DNA from: Treponema sp.
GTDB lineage: Bacteria; Spirochaetota; Spirochaetia; Treponematales; Treponemataceae
Length of the DNA: 63,497 nt
Reading direction: 5' to 3'
Assembly: GCA_016290995.1 (NCBI GenBank)
Contig: JAEEVR010000016.1
Span: forward strand, 1-63,497
A program made the position numbers and the translations under genes. Shown here one piece after another: positions 42,595 to 51,190 of the stretch. The notes beneath the pieces were generated by a model that ran no database searches, was not told the DNA's origin, and saw only the letters and a program-made list of their open reading frames with translations. The stretch's first letter is position 1; every line of letters starts with the position of its first letter.

Positions 42595-45500
42595 TCACAT
42601 TCGCGCTTGGACTTGTTTTTGCAAATCCAAAATCTTAGATGACCTTCGGTTGGCGGGCGTCTGCAAAAGCTGCTCGACAATCGTGTAGGCTCCAATTACA
42701 TTGTTGTTTCTCAACTCCTGAATCGCTTGGTTATAGCTCGCCTCGTCCGCGCTAGAAAGAACGACGGCGGCCTTTCCGCCGACCGCGATTTGGATTCTGT
42801 CCTTAAGCATAATCGCATTGTCGTTGTTGGGGTTCAAGGCAATCGCCTGGTCAAGCCTGCTCAAAGCCTGGCGCAAAATTTCTTCGTTGCCCTTTGCGCT
42901 TGAGTAAAGCCTTTGCGCTTCCTGCGTCAAACTGTTGGAACGGCGGATTCCGCTTTGGTCAACCGGCTTTTGCCTGATTCCAAGCTCAACCTCAACGTCA
43001 TAAATCAACTTGCTAAGTCCAGGATAGCCAGGCCTAATCTCGGCCAAGTCAAGCAAGTCGCTGTAGCCCTGCTGCTGGGTTGACGGAGACTTTACGTTTT
43101 GGCGGGCGGCTTGAACGCGGCGCGCGAATGATTCGTTAAACTGCGCCGGATCAATCAACTCGTCGATGCGCAAAGTCAAAAGCGCCGCTTCTTGGTTCAA
43201 AGGATAAACCATTTGCAGCTCTTGCAACTTTTTCTTGGCTTCGGCCAAAATCGTCAAGGCCTCGTCGCGGTTTCCGCTCTTAATCAAAGCGGAGCCTTGG
43301 TCAAAGTATTGGTGGGCGTTGCTCAAAATCTGCGACATTTCCGGATAAAGCGGAGCGGTCGGCTTGATTTCGCGGCCGGTCTTCATGCTAAGCGCGTTTT
43401 GAACCAAAAGCTTAAGGTTCTTGATCTCTTCGTCTTCCTCAACGTTTGTGACGGCCCAACGGCTTTCGGCGCGGTTAAGGAGATTTTCTGCGTTCTCAAA
43501 GTCGCCGGCGTAGTAATCGTTCTTTGCGCGAGTCTTAAGGGCGCGCACTTCGGCAACGATAAGCCTGTTTTCGGCCTCGTTGATTCTTAAGCCCAAATCG
43601 GCAAGGTTTTTGTCGGTGGACTGGCGCAAGGATTCTGATTCCTGGTGGGCCAAAGACTCGTTGTACAATTCGCGGGCGCGCTGCAAGTCGTTTCTTGCGT
43701 TGGAGAATTTGTCGGCGCGGTAATTGCTTTCGGCCCTTCTGTAAATTTCGTCAGCTTGGTTTTGCGCGCTTTGGGCCAATACAATCTCTTGGCGCGCCCT
43801 GGCGTTAATGTCAACGCCTTGGCTTGTCCACTGGTCAAGCGAGGCCATTGTCGAGTTCAACTTTTGAACGGTAGACTGGCTTTGCTTGGGATTTCCGCGC
43901 AAACGGTCAAGCATCAAAGCCAAAAGGCTCTTGTCCGAAGAAAGAGTGTCTTGAACTGTTTGAACTTTTTGAACGGCCTCGCGCGGGTAATGAGTTTCCA
44001 AAAGGTTTTCGGCTTCGGCGTAAAGGTTCTGGTAGTTGCCCGAAAGGCTGTCAACCGCTTTTTCCGTATGGTCCGAAAGGTTCTTCCAAGCGGCGGCGGT
44101 CTGCGCCACAGACGAGTTTTTAGCAAGCTCGTTTACGCCTTGATAATAGTCCAAGATGTTCTTAAAGTCCAAAATCTTGTCAACAAACTTTGCGTCGCCG
44201 GCTTTTTTGTCGGACTTGCTTCTCTGCTCTTCCGCGGAAGTCTTGTATTCCAAATACCAAGTTTCGTTCAAGTTGGCAACGGCCTTTCTTTCGGTTTGGT
44301 CAAGCGCGCCCAAAATCGAAAGCAATTCCTTTGAGTACGAGTCGTCGCCGCGCGCGTCGGCCAAGGAGTCTTGCGGTATCTTTAACGAAGCCAGGCGCTG
44401 CGAAGCGGCCCTAAAGTCGGCCAAGTTAGAAACCGACGCGCCCGTTCCGTTAACAAAGTCTTTGGCGCTCCTCATAGAGCTTGCAAAAAGCGGAGTCGCT
44501 TCGCCAAACGCTTGTCCAGAGCGGTCCCTTCTTAACTGATTCAAAGAGCATACGTTAAGCGAAAGGTTTGCAAAATTGTTTGCGTCAACCAAACGCAAAG
44601 CGTCGGGCGAGTACGAAGGCTCCAAAGCCTTTTGAAGCGGAGCCGCCTTTACATACTCTTCAAACTTTTGGTTTACGGTTTTGTGCAAGGCCTTCTTGCA
44701 GTTGTCCATCATGTAATTCCACTCGCAGTCAACCGCTCCCAAAACGCCGGAGTTTTCGATGTTGGAAACGCCAAGCGTAAAGCGGGTCATAAAGGAAATG
44801 TATGAGGCTTCGGTAAGCTCTGGGTTTTGCCTTTTAAGCTGGGCAAAGACTTGGTCAAAGCGGCCGCCGGTGTTCTGAATTTGGTTTCTTACGCCGGCAA
44901 ACCTTTCCATCTGCGCGTAAAAGCCTTGCCAAGCGCGCATAGAGTTTTGGTAGTTGCCCGATTCAACCGCCTGGATAAAATTCTTGTAGGCGTCGTTCCA
45001 GTCAGAACGCGCCGAAAGATAATTTTGCGTAAGGCCGTTAAGTTCGTTGGCGATTTGCGTTACGGTGTTTTGAAGAGCAACGGGGTTTTCGTCGTAGAAC
45101 TCGTCGCGGTACATATAATAGCCGCTTTGAATCAAAGCGATAGCGTCGGAGTACTTTTGGTTTGAAGCGTTTTTGGCGCCCTCTTCCAAAAGGCGGCGGA
45201 ACTGGGCGCGGTAATATGTGAACTCGGCGGCGGCTTTGGCCTGGCGGATAAAGGCCAAGTGCTCTTGCGTGGGATGCTTTTCCAACGACTCAAGCTCTTT
45301 GATAACAGCCAATTTTTTTTGCGCGTTCTCAGGCTCTTTTTCCATTACGTCCAACAACTCGTTGGCAAGGCGGGTGTAATACGACCTGGCCCTTTGGATG
45401 GCGTCAACTCTTCTTTGAGCCGCGTCCAAGTCCTCCGGATTTCTTTTCATGTAGTCGGAAAGTTCCAGCAAAGCGTTGTCGTAATCAGTCTGCTTAATAA

Positions 45501-45609
45501 GGGCGTCTATCTCGCGCAAAGACATGCCTTCCGCAAACAGCGGAAGCGGCAATGAGCAAAGAGAAATAATTAAAATCGACAAAAAAGCAAATCTTTTAAT
45601 AATAAACAC
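42595..45609 (-). CDS. Large exported TPR-like repeat protein
   Basis: 1004 residues. The N-terminal signal peptide is hydrophobic (FAFLSILIISLCSLPLPLFA). The start GTG at 45609 is the only candidate before the signal, but its Shine-Dalgarno is poor. The rest is almost all helical, with TPR-type helix pairs: TDYDNALLELSDYMKRNPED near the N-terminus, GDFENAENLLNRAESRW, SGNRDEALTILAEAKKKL, and AIALNPNNDNAIMLKDRI near the C-terminus. These should form a long solenoid for protein contacts in the periplasm. It lies directly upstream of the SpoIIE-type gene in the same direction, which suggests a partner for that protein's periplasmic region. No enzymatic motif is seen. Confidence 0.7.
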   Translation of the reverse strand: MFIIKRFAFLSILIISLCSLPLPLFAEGMSLREIDALIKQTDYDNALLELSDYMKRNPEDLDAAQRRVDAIQRARSYYTRLANELLDVMEKEPENAQKKLAVIKELESLEKHPTQEHLAFIRQAKAAAEFTYYRAQFRRLLEEGAKNASNQKYSDAIALIQSGYYMYRDEFYDENPVALQNTVTQIANELNGLTQNYLSARSDWNDAYKNFIQAVESGNYQNSMRAWQGFYAQMERFAGVRNQIQNTGGRFDQVFAQLKRQNPELTEASYISFMTRFTLGVSNIENSGVLGAVDCEWNYMMDNCKKALHKTVNQKFEEYVKAAPLQKALEPSYSPDALRLVDANNFANLSLNVCSLNQLRRDRSGQAFGEATPLFASSMRSAKDFVNGTGASVSNLADFRAASQRLASLKIPQDSLADARGDDSYSKELLSILGALDQTERKAVANLNETWYLEYKTSAEEQRSKSDKKAGDAKFVDKILDFKNILDYYQGVNELAKNSSVAQTAAAWKNLSDHTEKAVDSLSGNYQNLYAEAENLLETHYPREAVQKVQTVQDTLSSDKSLLALMLDRLRGNPKQSQSTVQKLNSTMASLDQWTSQGVDINARARQEIVLAQSAQNQADEIYRRAESNYRADKFSNARNDLQRARELYNESLAHQESESLRQSTDKNLADLGLRINEAENRLIVAEVRALKTRAKNDYYAGDFENAENLLNRAESRWAVTNVEEDEEIKNLKLLVQNALSMKTGREIKPTAPLYPEMSQILSNAHQYFDQGSALIKSGNRDEALTILAEAKKKLQELQMVYPLNQEAALLTLRIDELIDPAQFNESFARRVQAARQNVKSPSTQQQGYSDLLDLAEIRPGYPGLSKLIYDVEVELGIRQKPVDQSGIRRSNSLTQEAQRLYSSAKGNEEILRQALSRLDQAIALNPNNDNAIMLKDRIQIAVGGKAAVVLSSADEASYNQAIQELRNNNVIGAYTIVEQLLQTPANRRSSKILDLQKQVQARM

Positions 45610-45730
45610 CCAAGGGCGACACGGCCCCTTTTCTTCTTATTTAATTTTCGGAAAAAAAGAATTAACTATTAAGAGAAAAAGACCGAATAAAATATAAGAA
45701 GAAATTATTCTCCTTTCGCCAAAGTGGAAA

Positions 45731-45759
45731 TTGACATTTTGGAGATTTTTTGAGATAAT
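45731..45759 (+). promoter_or_regulatory. Promoter of the UPF0164 gene
   Basis: TTGACA (45731-45736), 17-nt spacer, GATAAT (45754-45759). The predicted start is near 45766, giving a leader of about 10 nt without a recognisable Shine-Dalgarno before the tandem ATGs at 45777 and 45780. Confidence 0.7.
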
Positions 45760-45776
45760 TATAGCGCATTGACAAA

Positions 45777-47075
45777 ATGATGACAAGCAAAAAAAAGTTT
45801 GCGACATTCCTTGCCTTCTCCCTTTCGGCCCAATTATTCGCCTTGGACTTGACCGACGTGTTCAACACGCTTTCAAATCCCTTTTACAATATGGTCGATC
45901 CCAACGAAGGCCTTACATCATTTCCGTCCCTTAACATAACCAGCGGCGGCCGCGAGGAAAGTTTGGGAGGCGCCTTTACCGGCCTTTGTGACGACATATG
46001 CTTTTTTGACTACAACCCAGCGGCCTCTTGCCTTTTAAAAAAAGGAGAAGTCGCCCTCTTCCACAACTCTTGGATTTCGGACTCCAACTTGGAAACATTG
46101 GCTTGGGCCGACCGCTTTGGCGACTTGGGCTTGGGCGCCAAGATCAAGTGCTTTTACGTTCCCTTTACCGAATACAACTACTTTGGCGACCGCGTCGCCG
46201 CCAACTATTACAGTGAAACCACCGCTTGCGTGAACATCAGCTACAATTTTTTCCACGGCTATTACTTTAAAGGCCTTGCGGTCGGAACCAATTTAAAAAC
46301 ATCTTGGCGTTCCGTTCCCGACTACACAAACAACGAAAACAACGAAATCATAAAAGGCTCCGGCCTTTCACAAAGCTCTTTGGGCCTTATGACTGACTTG
46401 GGCATAATGCTTTCGTTTGACGCGATGAAAAACTTTGCCTCGCGCGACCCAAACCTAAAAATCGGAGTAAGCTTGTTGAACCTTGGCGTCGCCATGACAG
46501 GCTTTGGCTCGCAAAGCTCAATCAAAATGGACGATCCCCTTCCAACCGCGGCGGCCGCGGGCTTTTCATACAGGTTCCTAAAAAAGCTTACTGTTTGCGC
46601 GGACTTTAGGCAGCCCTTAAACTTTAACGACTTTTCAAAAAGCGGAAAGTGGTCCGCCGGCATCGGCATAGACTTTACCGTCACCGACTACCTTGAATTG
46701 ATGGCTGGCTTTAGGCTAAAAGGCGCCAACCCCCGCTTTTCTTTGGGAACGGAATTTAAGGTCAAACGCTTTATCTTTGACATAAACTACACGCTGGACT
46801 TGACTTCTTCATTGAACCCGGTAAACCACTTTAGCCTTAGCGCCAGAGTCGCTTTGGGCGACCACGGCCGAAAGCAAAAGCAAGAGCGCTGCGACGACTT
46901 GTACACCAAGGGCTTGGACGAATACGCAAAGGGAAACGAAGCCGCCGCGGTGGAATACTGGGAAGCCGCGCTTAAAGAAGACAAAGCCTGGACTCCCGCC
47001 CAGCGCTGGATTGACACAGTAAAAAATTCACGAAAGCTCTACGAGCGCGTTTTGGACATCCAGAGCCTCGAGTAA
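45777..47075 (+). CDS. UPF0164 family FadL-like outer-membrane protein with C-terminal TPR-like tail
   Basis: 432 residues with a signal peptide ending LFALD. The N-terminal GGREESLGGAFTGLCDD and DYNPAASC are the signature of the treponemal UPF0164/FadL-like family (TP0548, TP0856, TP0858, TP0859, TP0865 in T. pallidum) and of the related PorV-like proteins. Residues about 40-350 have barrel strands. The last 70 residues change character: CDDLYTKGLDEYAKGNEAAA and VEYWEAALKED form a TPR-like helix pair facing the periplasm. FadL-type barrels move hydrophobic molecules such as long-chain fatty acids, which fits organisms unable to make all their lipids. It is convergent with ispH, with 18 nt between stops. 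Confidence 0.85.
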   Translation: MMTSKKKFATFLAFSLSAQLFALDLTDVFNTLSNPFYNMVDPNEGLTSFPSLNITSGGREESLGGAFTGLCDDICFFDYNPAASCLLKKGEVALFHNSWISDSNLETLAWADRFGDLGLGAKIKCFYVPFTEYNYFGDRVAANYYSETTACVNISYNFFHGYYFKGLAVGTNLKTSWRSVPDYTNNENNEIIKGSGLSQSSLGLMTDLGIMLSFDAMKNFASRDPNLKIGVSLLNLGVAMTGFGSQSSIKMDDPLPTAAAAGFSYRFLKKLTVCADFRQPLNFNDFSKSGKWSAGIGIDFTVTDYLELMAGFRLKGANPRFSLGTEFKVKRFIFDINYTLDLTSSLNPVNHFSLSARVALGDHGRKQKQERCDDLYTKGLDEYAKGNEAAAVEYWEAALKEDKAWTPAQRWIDTVKNSRKLYERVLDIQSLE

Positions 47076-47093
47076 TGGGACAAAAATCGCAAA

Positions 47094-47993
47094 TTATATT
47101 TCTTGTAACTTGCGCTCCACCGCGTCAACGACAAAATCAGGAGAACTTGCGCCGGCGGTAATGCCGACGACCTTGGCGCCGCCTAAATCTTTTGGAAGCT
47201 CCTCGGCGGACTCAACAAAATAAGAATTGGCGCAAAGGCTTTTTGCAAGCTCGTAAAGGCGTTCGCTGTTGGCGGATTTTTTTCCGCCCACGACTACAAG
47301 CGCGTCAACTTTTTTAGAAAGCTCTGCAAGAGCCTTTTGCCTTTCGCCGGTTGCTGGACATATCGTGTCAAAAACTTTTAGTCCTTTTATTTTATCAGAA
47401 AGAATCGAAGCGATTTTCTTGTATTCTTCCGGCGAAAAAGTCGTTTGGCTTAAAAGAACCGCGTTGTTTTCCATCTCAGCGCTTGCGTCAAACCGAGCGG
47501 CCTCGTCCGCGCTTTGAACAAGAATAAAGCGGCCGCCGCTTTTGGGCTTGCAACCTTGCGCAGCAAAAAGCGCGCTGCCCTCCACCGCCTTTACTTCGGC
47601 ATGGCCCTTGTCGCCTGTCAAAATCACGAACATTCCTTTTGCCGAAAACTCGGCCGCGCGTCTTTGGCTTAAGGCAACGCGGGGACACGTGGCGTCTATG
47701 ATTTGGGCGCCCGCAGCCTTGATTTGTTCCAAGACAAAGGGAGAGATTCCGTGAGCGCGGACAATTACAAGGCTGTCCTTGTCCAAAGAATCGATTTGAT
47801 TTTCTTGAAGAATTTTTAGGCCCTTTTTTTGCAAGTCGTCGAGCGCGGCCTTGTTGTGAATCAAGGGGCCAAGTGAATAAATTTTTTTAGGCTTTTGCGC
47901 GGCGTCTTCCAAGCCAAGAGCGTCCAAGGCGCTCTTAATAGCTCGGCTGACTCCGCTGCAAAAGCCTAAAAGTTCAGAACGAACAATTTTCAT
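47094..47993 (-). CDS. ispH: 4-hydroxy-3-methylbut-2-enyl diphosphate reductase IspH
   Basis: 299 residues, the usual IspH length. The three iron-sulfur cysteines are visible in GFCSGVSRAI (Cys12), DATCPRV and DTICPATGERQ. RAHGISP, GDKGHAEV, the active-site QTTFS region and GGKKSANSERLYELA are further hallmarks. IspH catalyses the last step of the MEP isoprenoid pathway, making IPP and DMAPP with a [4Fe-4S] cluster. The start ATG lies 9 nt after the secF stop, so ispH follows the yajC-secD-secF operon in the same direction and may be read through with it. Neighbouring isoprenoid genes are not in the window. Confidence 0.95.
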   Translation of the reverse strand: MKIVRSELLGFCSGVSRAIKSALDALGLEDAAQKPKKIYSLGPLIHNKAALDDLQKKGLKILQENQIDSLDKDSLVIVRAHGISPFVLEQIKAAGAQIIDATCPRVALSQRRAAEFSAKGMFVILTGDKGHAEVKAVEGSALFAAQGCKPKSGGRFILVQSADEAARFDASAEMENNAVLLSQTTFSPEEYKKIASILSDKIKGLKVFDTICPATGERQKALAELSKKVDALVVVGGKKSANSERLYELAKSLCANSYFVESAEELPKDLGGAKVVGITAGASSPDFVVDAVERKLQEI

Positions 47994-48002
47994 TCAACAA
48001 TA

Positions 48003-48923
48003 TTAAAGAGCCGGGGCTCCCGCAGTTTTCTTGGGCATCGCGTGGTGGATTCCGTATTCCGGCTTCCAATCGCGGCGAGTAAAGTTGATAAAGCCCGAAG
48101 AAATGAAGATTGAAGAATAACAACCGCTCAACAAGCCTACTGTCATCGCGAGCGCGAAGTCCTTGATGCTTCCTGTTGTAAAGATGTACAAGGCCATAAC
48201 GGCAAACAATGTTGTCACAGTTGTGATGATTGAACGGGCCAAAGTATCGCTCAATGACTGGTCCAAAAGCTCCTTGAAGTTCTTTACTTCCATAAGCGGC
48301 AAGTTGTAGCGGACGCGGTCAAGGATAACTACTGTAGCGTTGATTGAATAACCGACAATTGTCAAAACGGCGGCCAATGTCGTTGTGCTGAACTCAATCT
48401 GGCTCCATGAAATGAAAGTAACCATGATGCAGATGTCGTGGATCAAGGCCACGATGGCTCCCAAGGCAAAGTCCCAGTGGAAGCGGACTGTGGCGTAAAG
48501 CCAAATCAAAAGCATTGTTCCAAGGAGCAAGAAAATTGACTGGCGGGCCAATGAGCTTGACATGCTGGAACCGATAAAGTCAGTTTTAAGAACGTCAACG
48601 TTGGCTTCGCCGTATTTTTTAACAAGAGCCTTAGTGATTTTATCGCCTTCGCTTTCTTCAACGCCGGCGCGAATCTGGTATGTGTCGGCGGAAACCGCGC
48701 CGATTTTCTTTACGCTTACGCCGCCGATTGCAGACAAGGCGTCGCGAACGTCTTCGATTCCGGCGGCTCCCTTGATTGTAACTTCTTCAATGGCGCCGGG
48801 CTTAAAGTCGATTCCCAAGTTGATTCCGCGCGTTACAAAACTAAACACGCCGCTTGCGATAATAAGGCAAGACAATATGGCGCAAGGCAAAAAGCCGTTG
48901 CTAAAAGTTATTCTCTTTTTCAT
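48003..48923 (-). CDS. secF: Protein translocase subunit SecF
   Basis: 306 residues. The ATG at 48923 overlaps the secD stop by 1 nt (TAATG), with GGGGGG as Shine-Dalgarno 8 nt upstream; a TTG further up is unlikely. It has six membrane segments and the SecF start NLGIDFKPGAIEEV. Family motifs include TIVGYSINATVVILDRVR and the C-terminal SCYSSIFISSGF. With SecD it forms the proton-driven complex that pulls substrates through SecYEG and releases them into the periplasm. Confidence 0.95.
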   Translation of the reverse strand: MKKRITFSNGFLPCAILSCLIIASGVFSFVTRGINLGIDFKPGAIEEVTIKGAAGIEDVRDALSAIGGVSVKKIGAVSADTYQIRAGVEESEGDKITKALVKKYGEANVDVLKTDFIGSSMSSSLARQSIFLLLGTMLLIWLYATVRFHWDFALGAIVALIHDICIMVTFISWSQIEFSTTTLAAVLTIVGYSINATVVILDRVRYNLPLMEVKNFKELLDQSLSDTLARSIITTVTTLFAVMALYIFTTGSIKDFALAMTVGLLSGCYSSIFISSGFINFTRRDWKPEYGIHHAMPKKTAGAPAL

Positions 48924-50725
48924 TATTTTACCCCCCAACTGATGCTGGTAGTCTTTTTCTTAAAGGCCTCGGTTCCAACATCGAACATCAAACGGCTTAC
49001 GAACAAGGCTGTGAAGACTGAAGACGCGACGCCGATGGCCAAGCTTACCGCAAAGCCCTGGATTGAGCCGGTTCCCAATTGGCTAAGGAACATGGCGGCG
49101 ATAAAGGTTGTGATGTTAGAGTCCCAAATGGCCCAAGAAGCGCCTTGGAAGCCGGCTTCGATAGCGGCAGCGCGACTCTTTCCAAGACGCAACTCTTCTT
49201 TGATGCGCTCAAAGATGATTACGTTTGCGTCAACCGCCATACCGACTGTAAGAATCATACCGGCGATTGAAGGCAAGGTCAAAGTCAAGTTAAAGGCCGA
49301 AAGAACGGCGAACAAGATGTAAAGGTTGAGAACCTGGGCCACGATGGCGTTGATTCCCGCTCCCTTGTAGTAAATAAGCATGAACACGAAAATCGCGATC
49401 AAGCCGATGGCCAAGGCCATCAAACCGTCGTGGATCGTCTTTTCTCCCAATTCGGCGCCGATAACCTGCTGGCTTTCAACGCTAAGAGGAACTTCAAGCC
49501 AAGCGGTCTGCAAAACTTTCTGCAAGTTCTGCGCCTCTTCCAAGCCAAAGCCGTCGATGCGGACGCGGCCGCCGCCGATCTTTGTCTTGATTGTGGCGGC
49601 GCTCTTAACCTTGTTGTCGCTGACAACGGCAAGGCGCTCGCCTACGTGGTCGCCTGTAAAGTTGGCGAAAATCTCGGCGCCTTCCATGTCCAAGGTAAAG
49701 TCAACGCCGGTCTGTCCCATCTGGTCGCGGCTAACTTCGGCGCTCTTTACGTAGCGGCCGTCAAGCGCGATTTCCTTTTTAAGGGCCATGTACTGGATGA
49801 ACTCATCCAAGCCGTAAGAGTCTTTTGTGTAGTAGCCAAGGATTTCTACGTCCTCGGGAACGACGCTGGGGTCGATCAGCTTTCCGTTGTCGTCAAAGCA
49901 AGACTCGGGGTTTGAGTAATAATACTGAAGGAATTGGTTTGTGGCTTCCTCGTCAACAAGACGGAAGTTGAGGATGCCTTTTCCCATAATGATCGTGTTG
50001 ATGGCGTCGCTCTGCTCGGCGCCCGGGATTTCGATGTAAACGCGGTCTTCGCCCTGCTGGCGGATAACCGGCTCTGTCAAGCCAAAGCGGTCGATGCGGC
50101 TCTTGAGCGTTTCAATCGCCTGCTCCATCGCGCGAGTCTTAAAGGCAACCTCTCCGCCGGAAGCGGCGACTGATTCCTGGTTGTTCTTTACAGCGGCGTC
50201 CAAGTCGGCGTGAACGATGATGTTCATACCGCCCGAAAGGTCAAGGCCAAGCTTTACTGAGTTTGTGTAGTTGCGCTTGTCGGCCAAAACTTTTTCGCGG
50301 TAGCGTTCCTGATACAATTCAAGAAGCTTGGCGTGAATTGACGCGGCGACGTTTTTCTTTTCGTCTTCTGTCTTGGCGATGCGGCCAAGACTGAATGAAG
50401 AAAGCGCGGCGCTCAAAGTCAACGGCTCCGGAACCGCTTTTTTGAATCCTTTGTAATTCTTTTTTACAGCCTTTGCAAGCCAAGCGTACTCTTCGCCAAG
50501 CGGAGCGCTAGGATTAGACGCGGCCAAGGCTTCCAAAGCCTTTACGTCTTTAGCGGCTTGCTTAACCGAATATTCCTTGATTTTTTCAAGGGACTGCAAG
50601 GCCAACTTTTGGTCGGCTTCGCTAGTTTTAAAATACCATTTAATTGTAGGGCGCAAGAACGCCAAACAAATTCCCAATACTACAAGAAGAATGACAAAAC
50701 GCCATCTTTTGCTCGACTTTTCCAT
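48923..50725 (-). CDS. secD: Protein translocase subunit SecD
   Basis: 600 residues, 6 membrane segments with a large periplasmic region between TM1 and TM2. TM1 is near the N-terminus (VILLVVLGICLAFLRP). The P1 domain includes KLGLDLSGGMNIIVHADLDA and the SRIDRFGLTEPVIRQQGEDR segment. TM4-6 contain GMILTVGMAVDANVIIFERI, with the conserved Asp for proton flow. It is expressed with yajC (24 nt upstream) and secF. The many exported lipoproteins and barrels in this window depend on this pathway. Confidence 0.95.
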   Translation of the reverse strand: MEKSSKRWRFVILLVVLGICLAFLRPTIKWYFKTSEADQKLALQSLEKIKEYSVKQAAKDVKALEALAASNPSAPLGEEYAWLAKAVKKNYKGFKKAVPEPLTLSAALSSFSLGRIAKTEDEKKNVAASIHAKLLELYQERYREKVLADKRNYTNSVKLGLDLSGGMNIIVHADLDAAVKNNQESVAASGGEVAFKTRAMEQAIETLKSRIDRFGLTEPVIRQQGEDRVYIEIPGAEQSDAINTIIMGKGILNFRLVDEEATNQFLQYYYSNPESCFDDNGKLIDPSVVPEDVEILGYYTKDSYGLDEFIQYMALKKEIALDGRYVKSAEVSRDQMGQTGVDFTLDMEGAEIFANFTGDHVGERLAVVSDNKVKSAATIKTKIGGGRVRIDGFGLEEAQNLQKVLQTAWLEVPLSVESQQVIGAELGEKTIHDGLMALAIGLIAIFVFMLIYYKGAGINAIVAQVLNLYILFAVLSAFNLTLTLPSIAGMILTVGMAVDANVIIFERIKEELRLGKSRAAAIEAGFQGASWAIWDSNITTFIAAMFLSQLGTGSIQGFAVSLAIGVASSVFTALFVSRLMFDVGTEAFKKKTTSISWGVK

Positions 50726-50749
50726 TTTTATGCTCCAATAATAAATGTT

Positions 50750-51115
50750 TTATTTTTCGCTTTTTTCTTCGGCTTTGGCTTTTGCAGGCTCAGCCTTTTT
50801 TTCGGCTTCGGGGTTCACTACAGACGCGATGGCGGAACGTGTGAACTCAAGCTTTGTGTTGTCGTCAACCTTAAGGATTACAGTCTTTTCTTTTGTTGAA
50901 GAAACCACTCCGTGGATTCCGCCGATTGTAACAACCTTGTCGCCCTTTTTAAGAGCGGCCAACATTTTTTCCATTTCTTTTTGCTTTTTGCTTTGAGGGC
51001 GAATCAAGAAAAAGTAAAAAATCGCGATCATCAAAACGACTGTAACGATCAAAGAACCAAAACTTTGAGTAGAAGAAGCGTTAGAAGCCGCTTGCAAGAG
51101 GGGTATGAATGACAT
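50750..51115 (-). CDS. yajC: Preprotein translocase subunit YajC
   Basis: 121 residues. It has a single membrane helix (about 21-42, SLIVTVVLMIAIFYFFLI), then RPQSKKQKEMEKML, GDKVVTIGGIHGVV and TVILKVDDNTKLEF, all typical of YajC. A Glu/Lys/Ala-rich tail of about 25 residues follows. It associates with SecDF and the Sec channel. AGGAAGGA precedes the ATG, and the promoter at 51154-51182 is a perfect consensus. It is first of yajC-secD-secF(-ispH). Confidence 0.93.
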   Translation of the reverse strand: MSFIPLLQAASNASSTQSFGSLIVTVVLMIAIFYFFLIRPQSKKQKEMEKMLAALKKGDKVVTIGGIHGVVSSTKEKTVILKVDDNTKLEFTRSAIASVVNPEAEKKAEPAKAKAEEKSEK

Positions 51116-51153
51116 ATTTTCCTTCCTAACTTTTAAAAGTGTATAGTGTTACT

Positions 51154-51182
51154 ATTATATAGGAAGAAGCGGCCTATGTCAA
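51154..51182 (-). promoter_or_regulatory. Promoter of yajC-secDF
   Basis: Minus strand TTGACA (51177-51182), 17-nt spacer, TATAAT (51154-51159): the full sigma-70 consensus with ideal spacing. The leader is about 32 nt. Confidence 0.85.
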
Positions 51183-51190
51183 CCGTTAAA

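Noticed and set aside
43645..44334. 229-codon open frame antisense to the TPR-like gene
   Set aside because: Shadow of the coding strand with no start signal or family motif.
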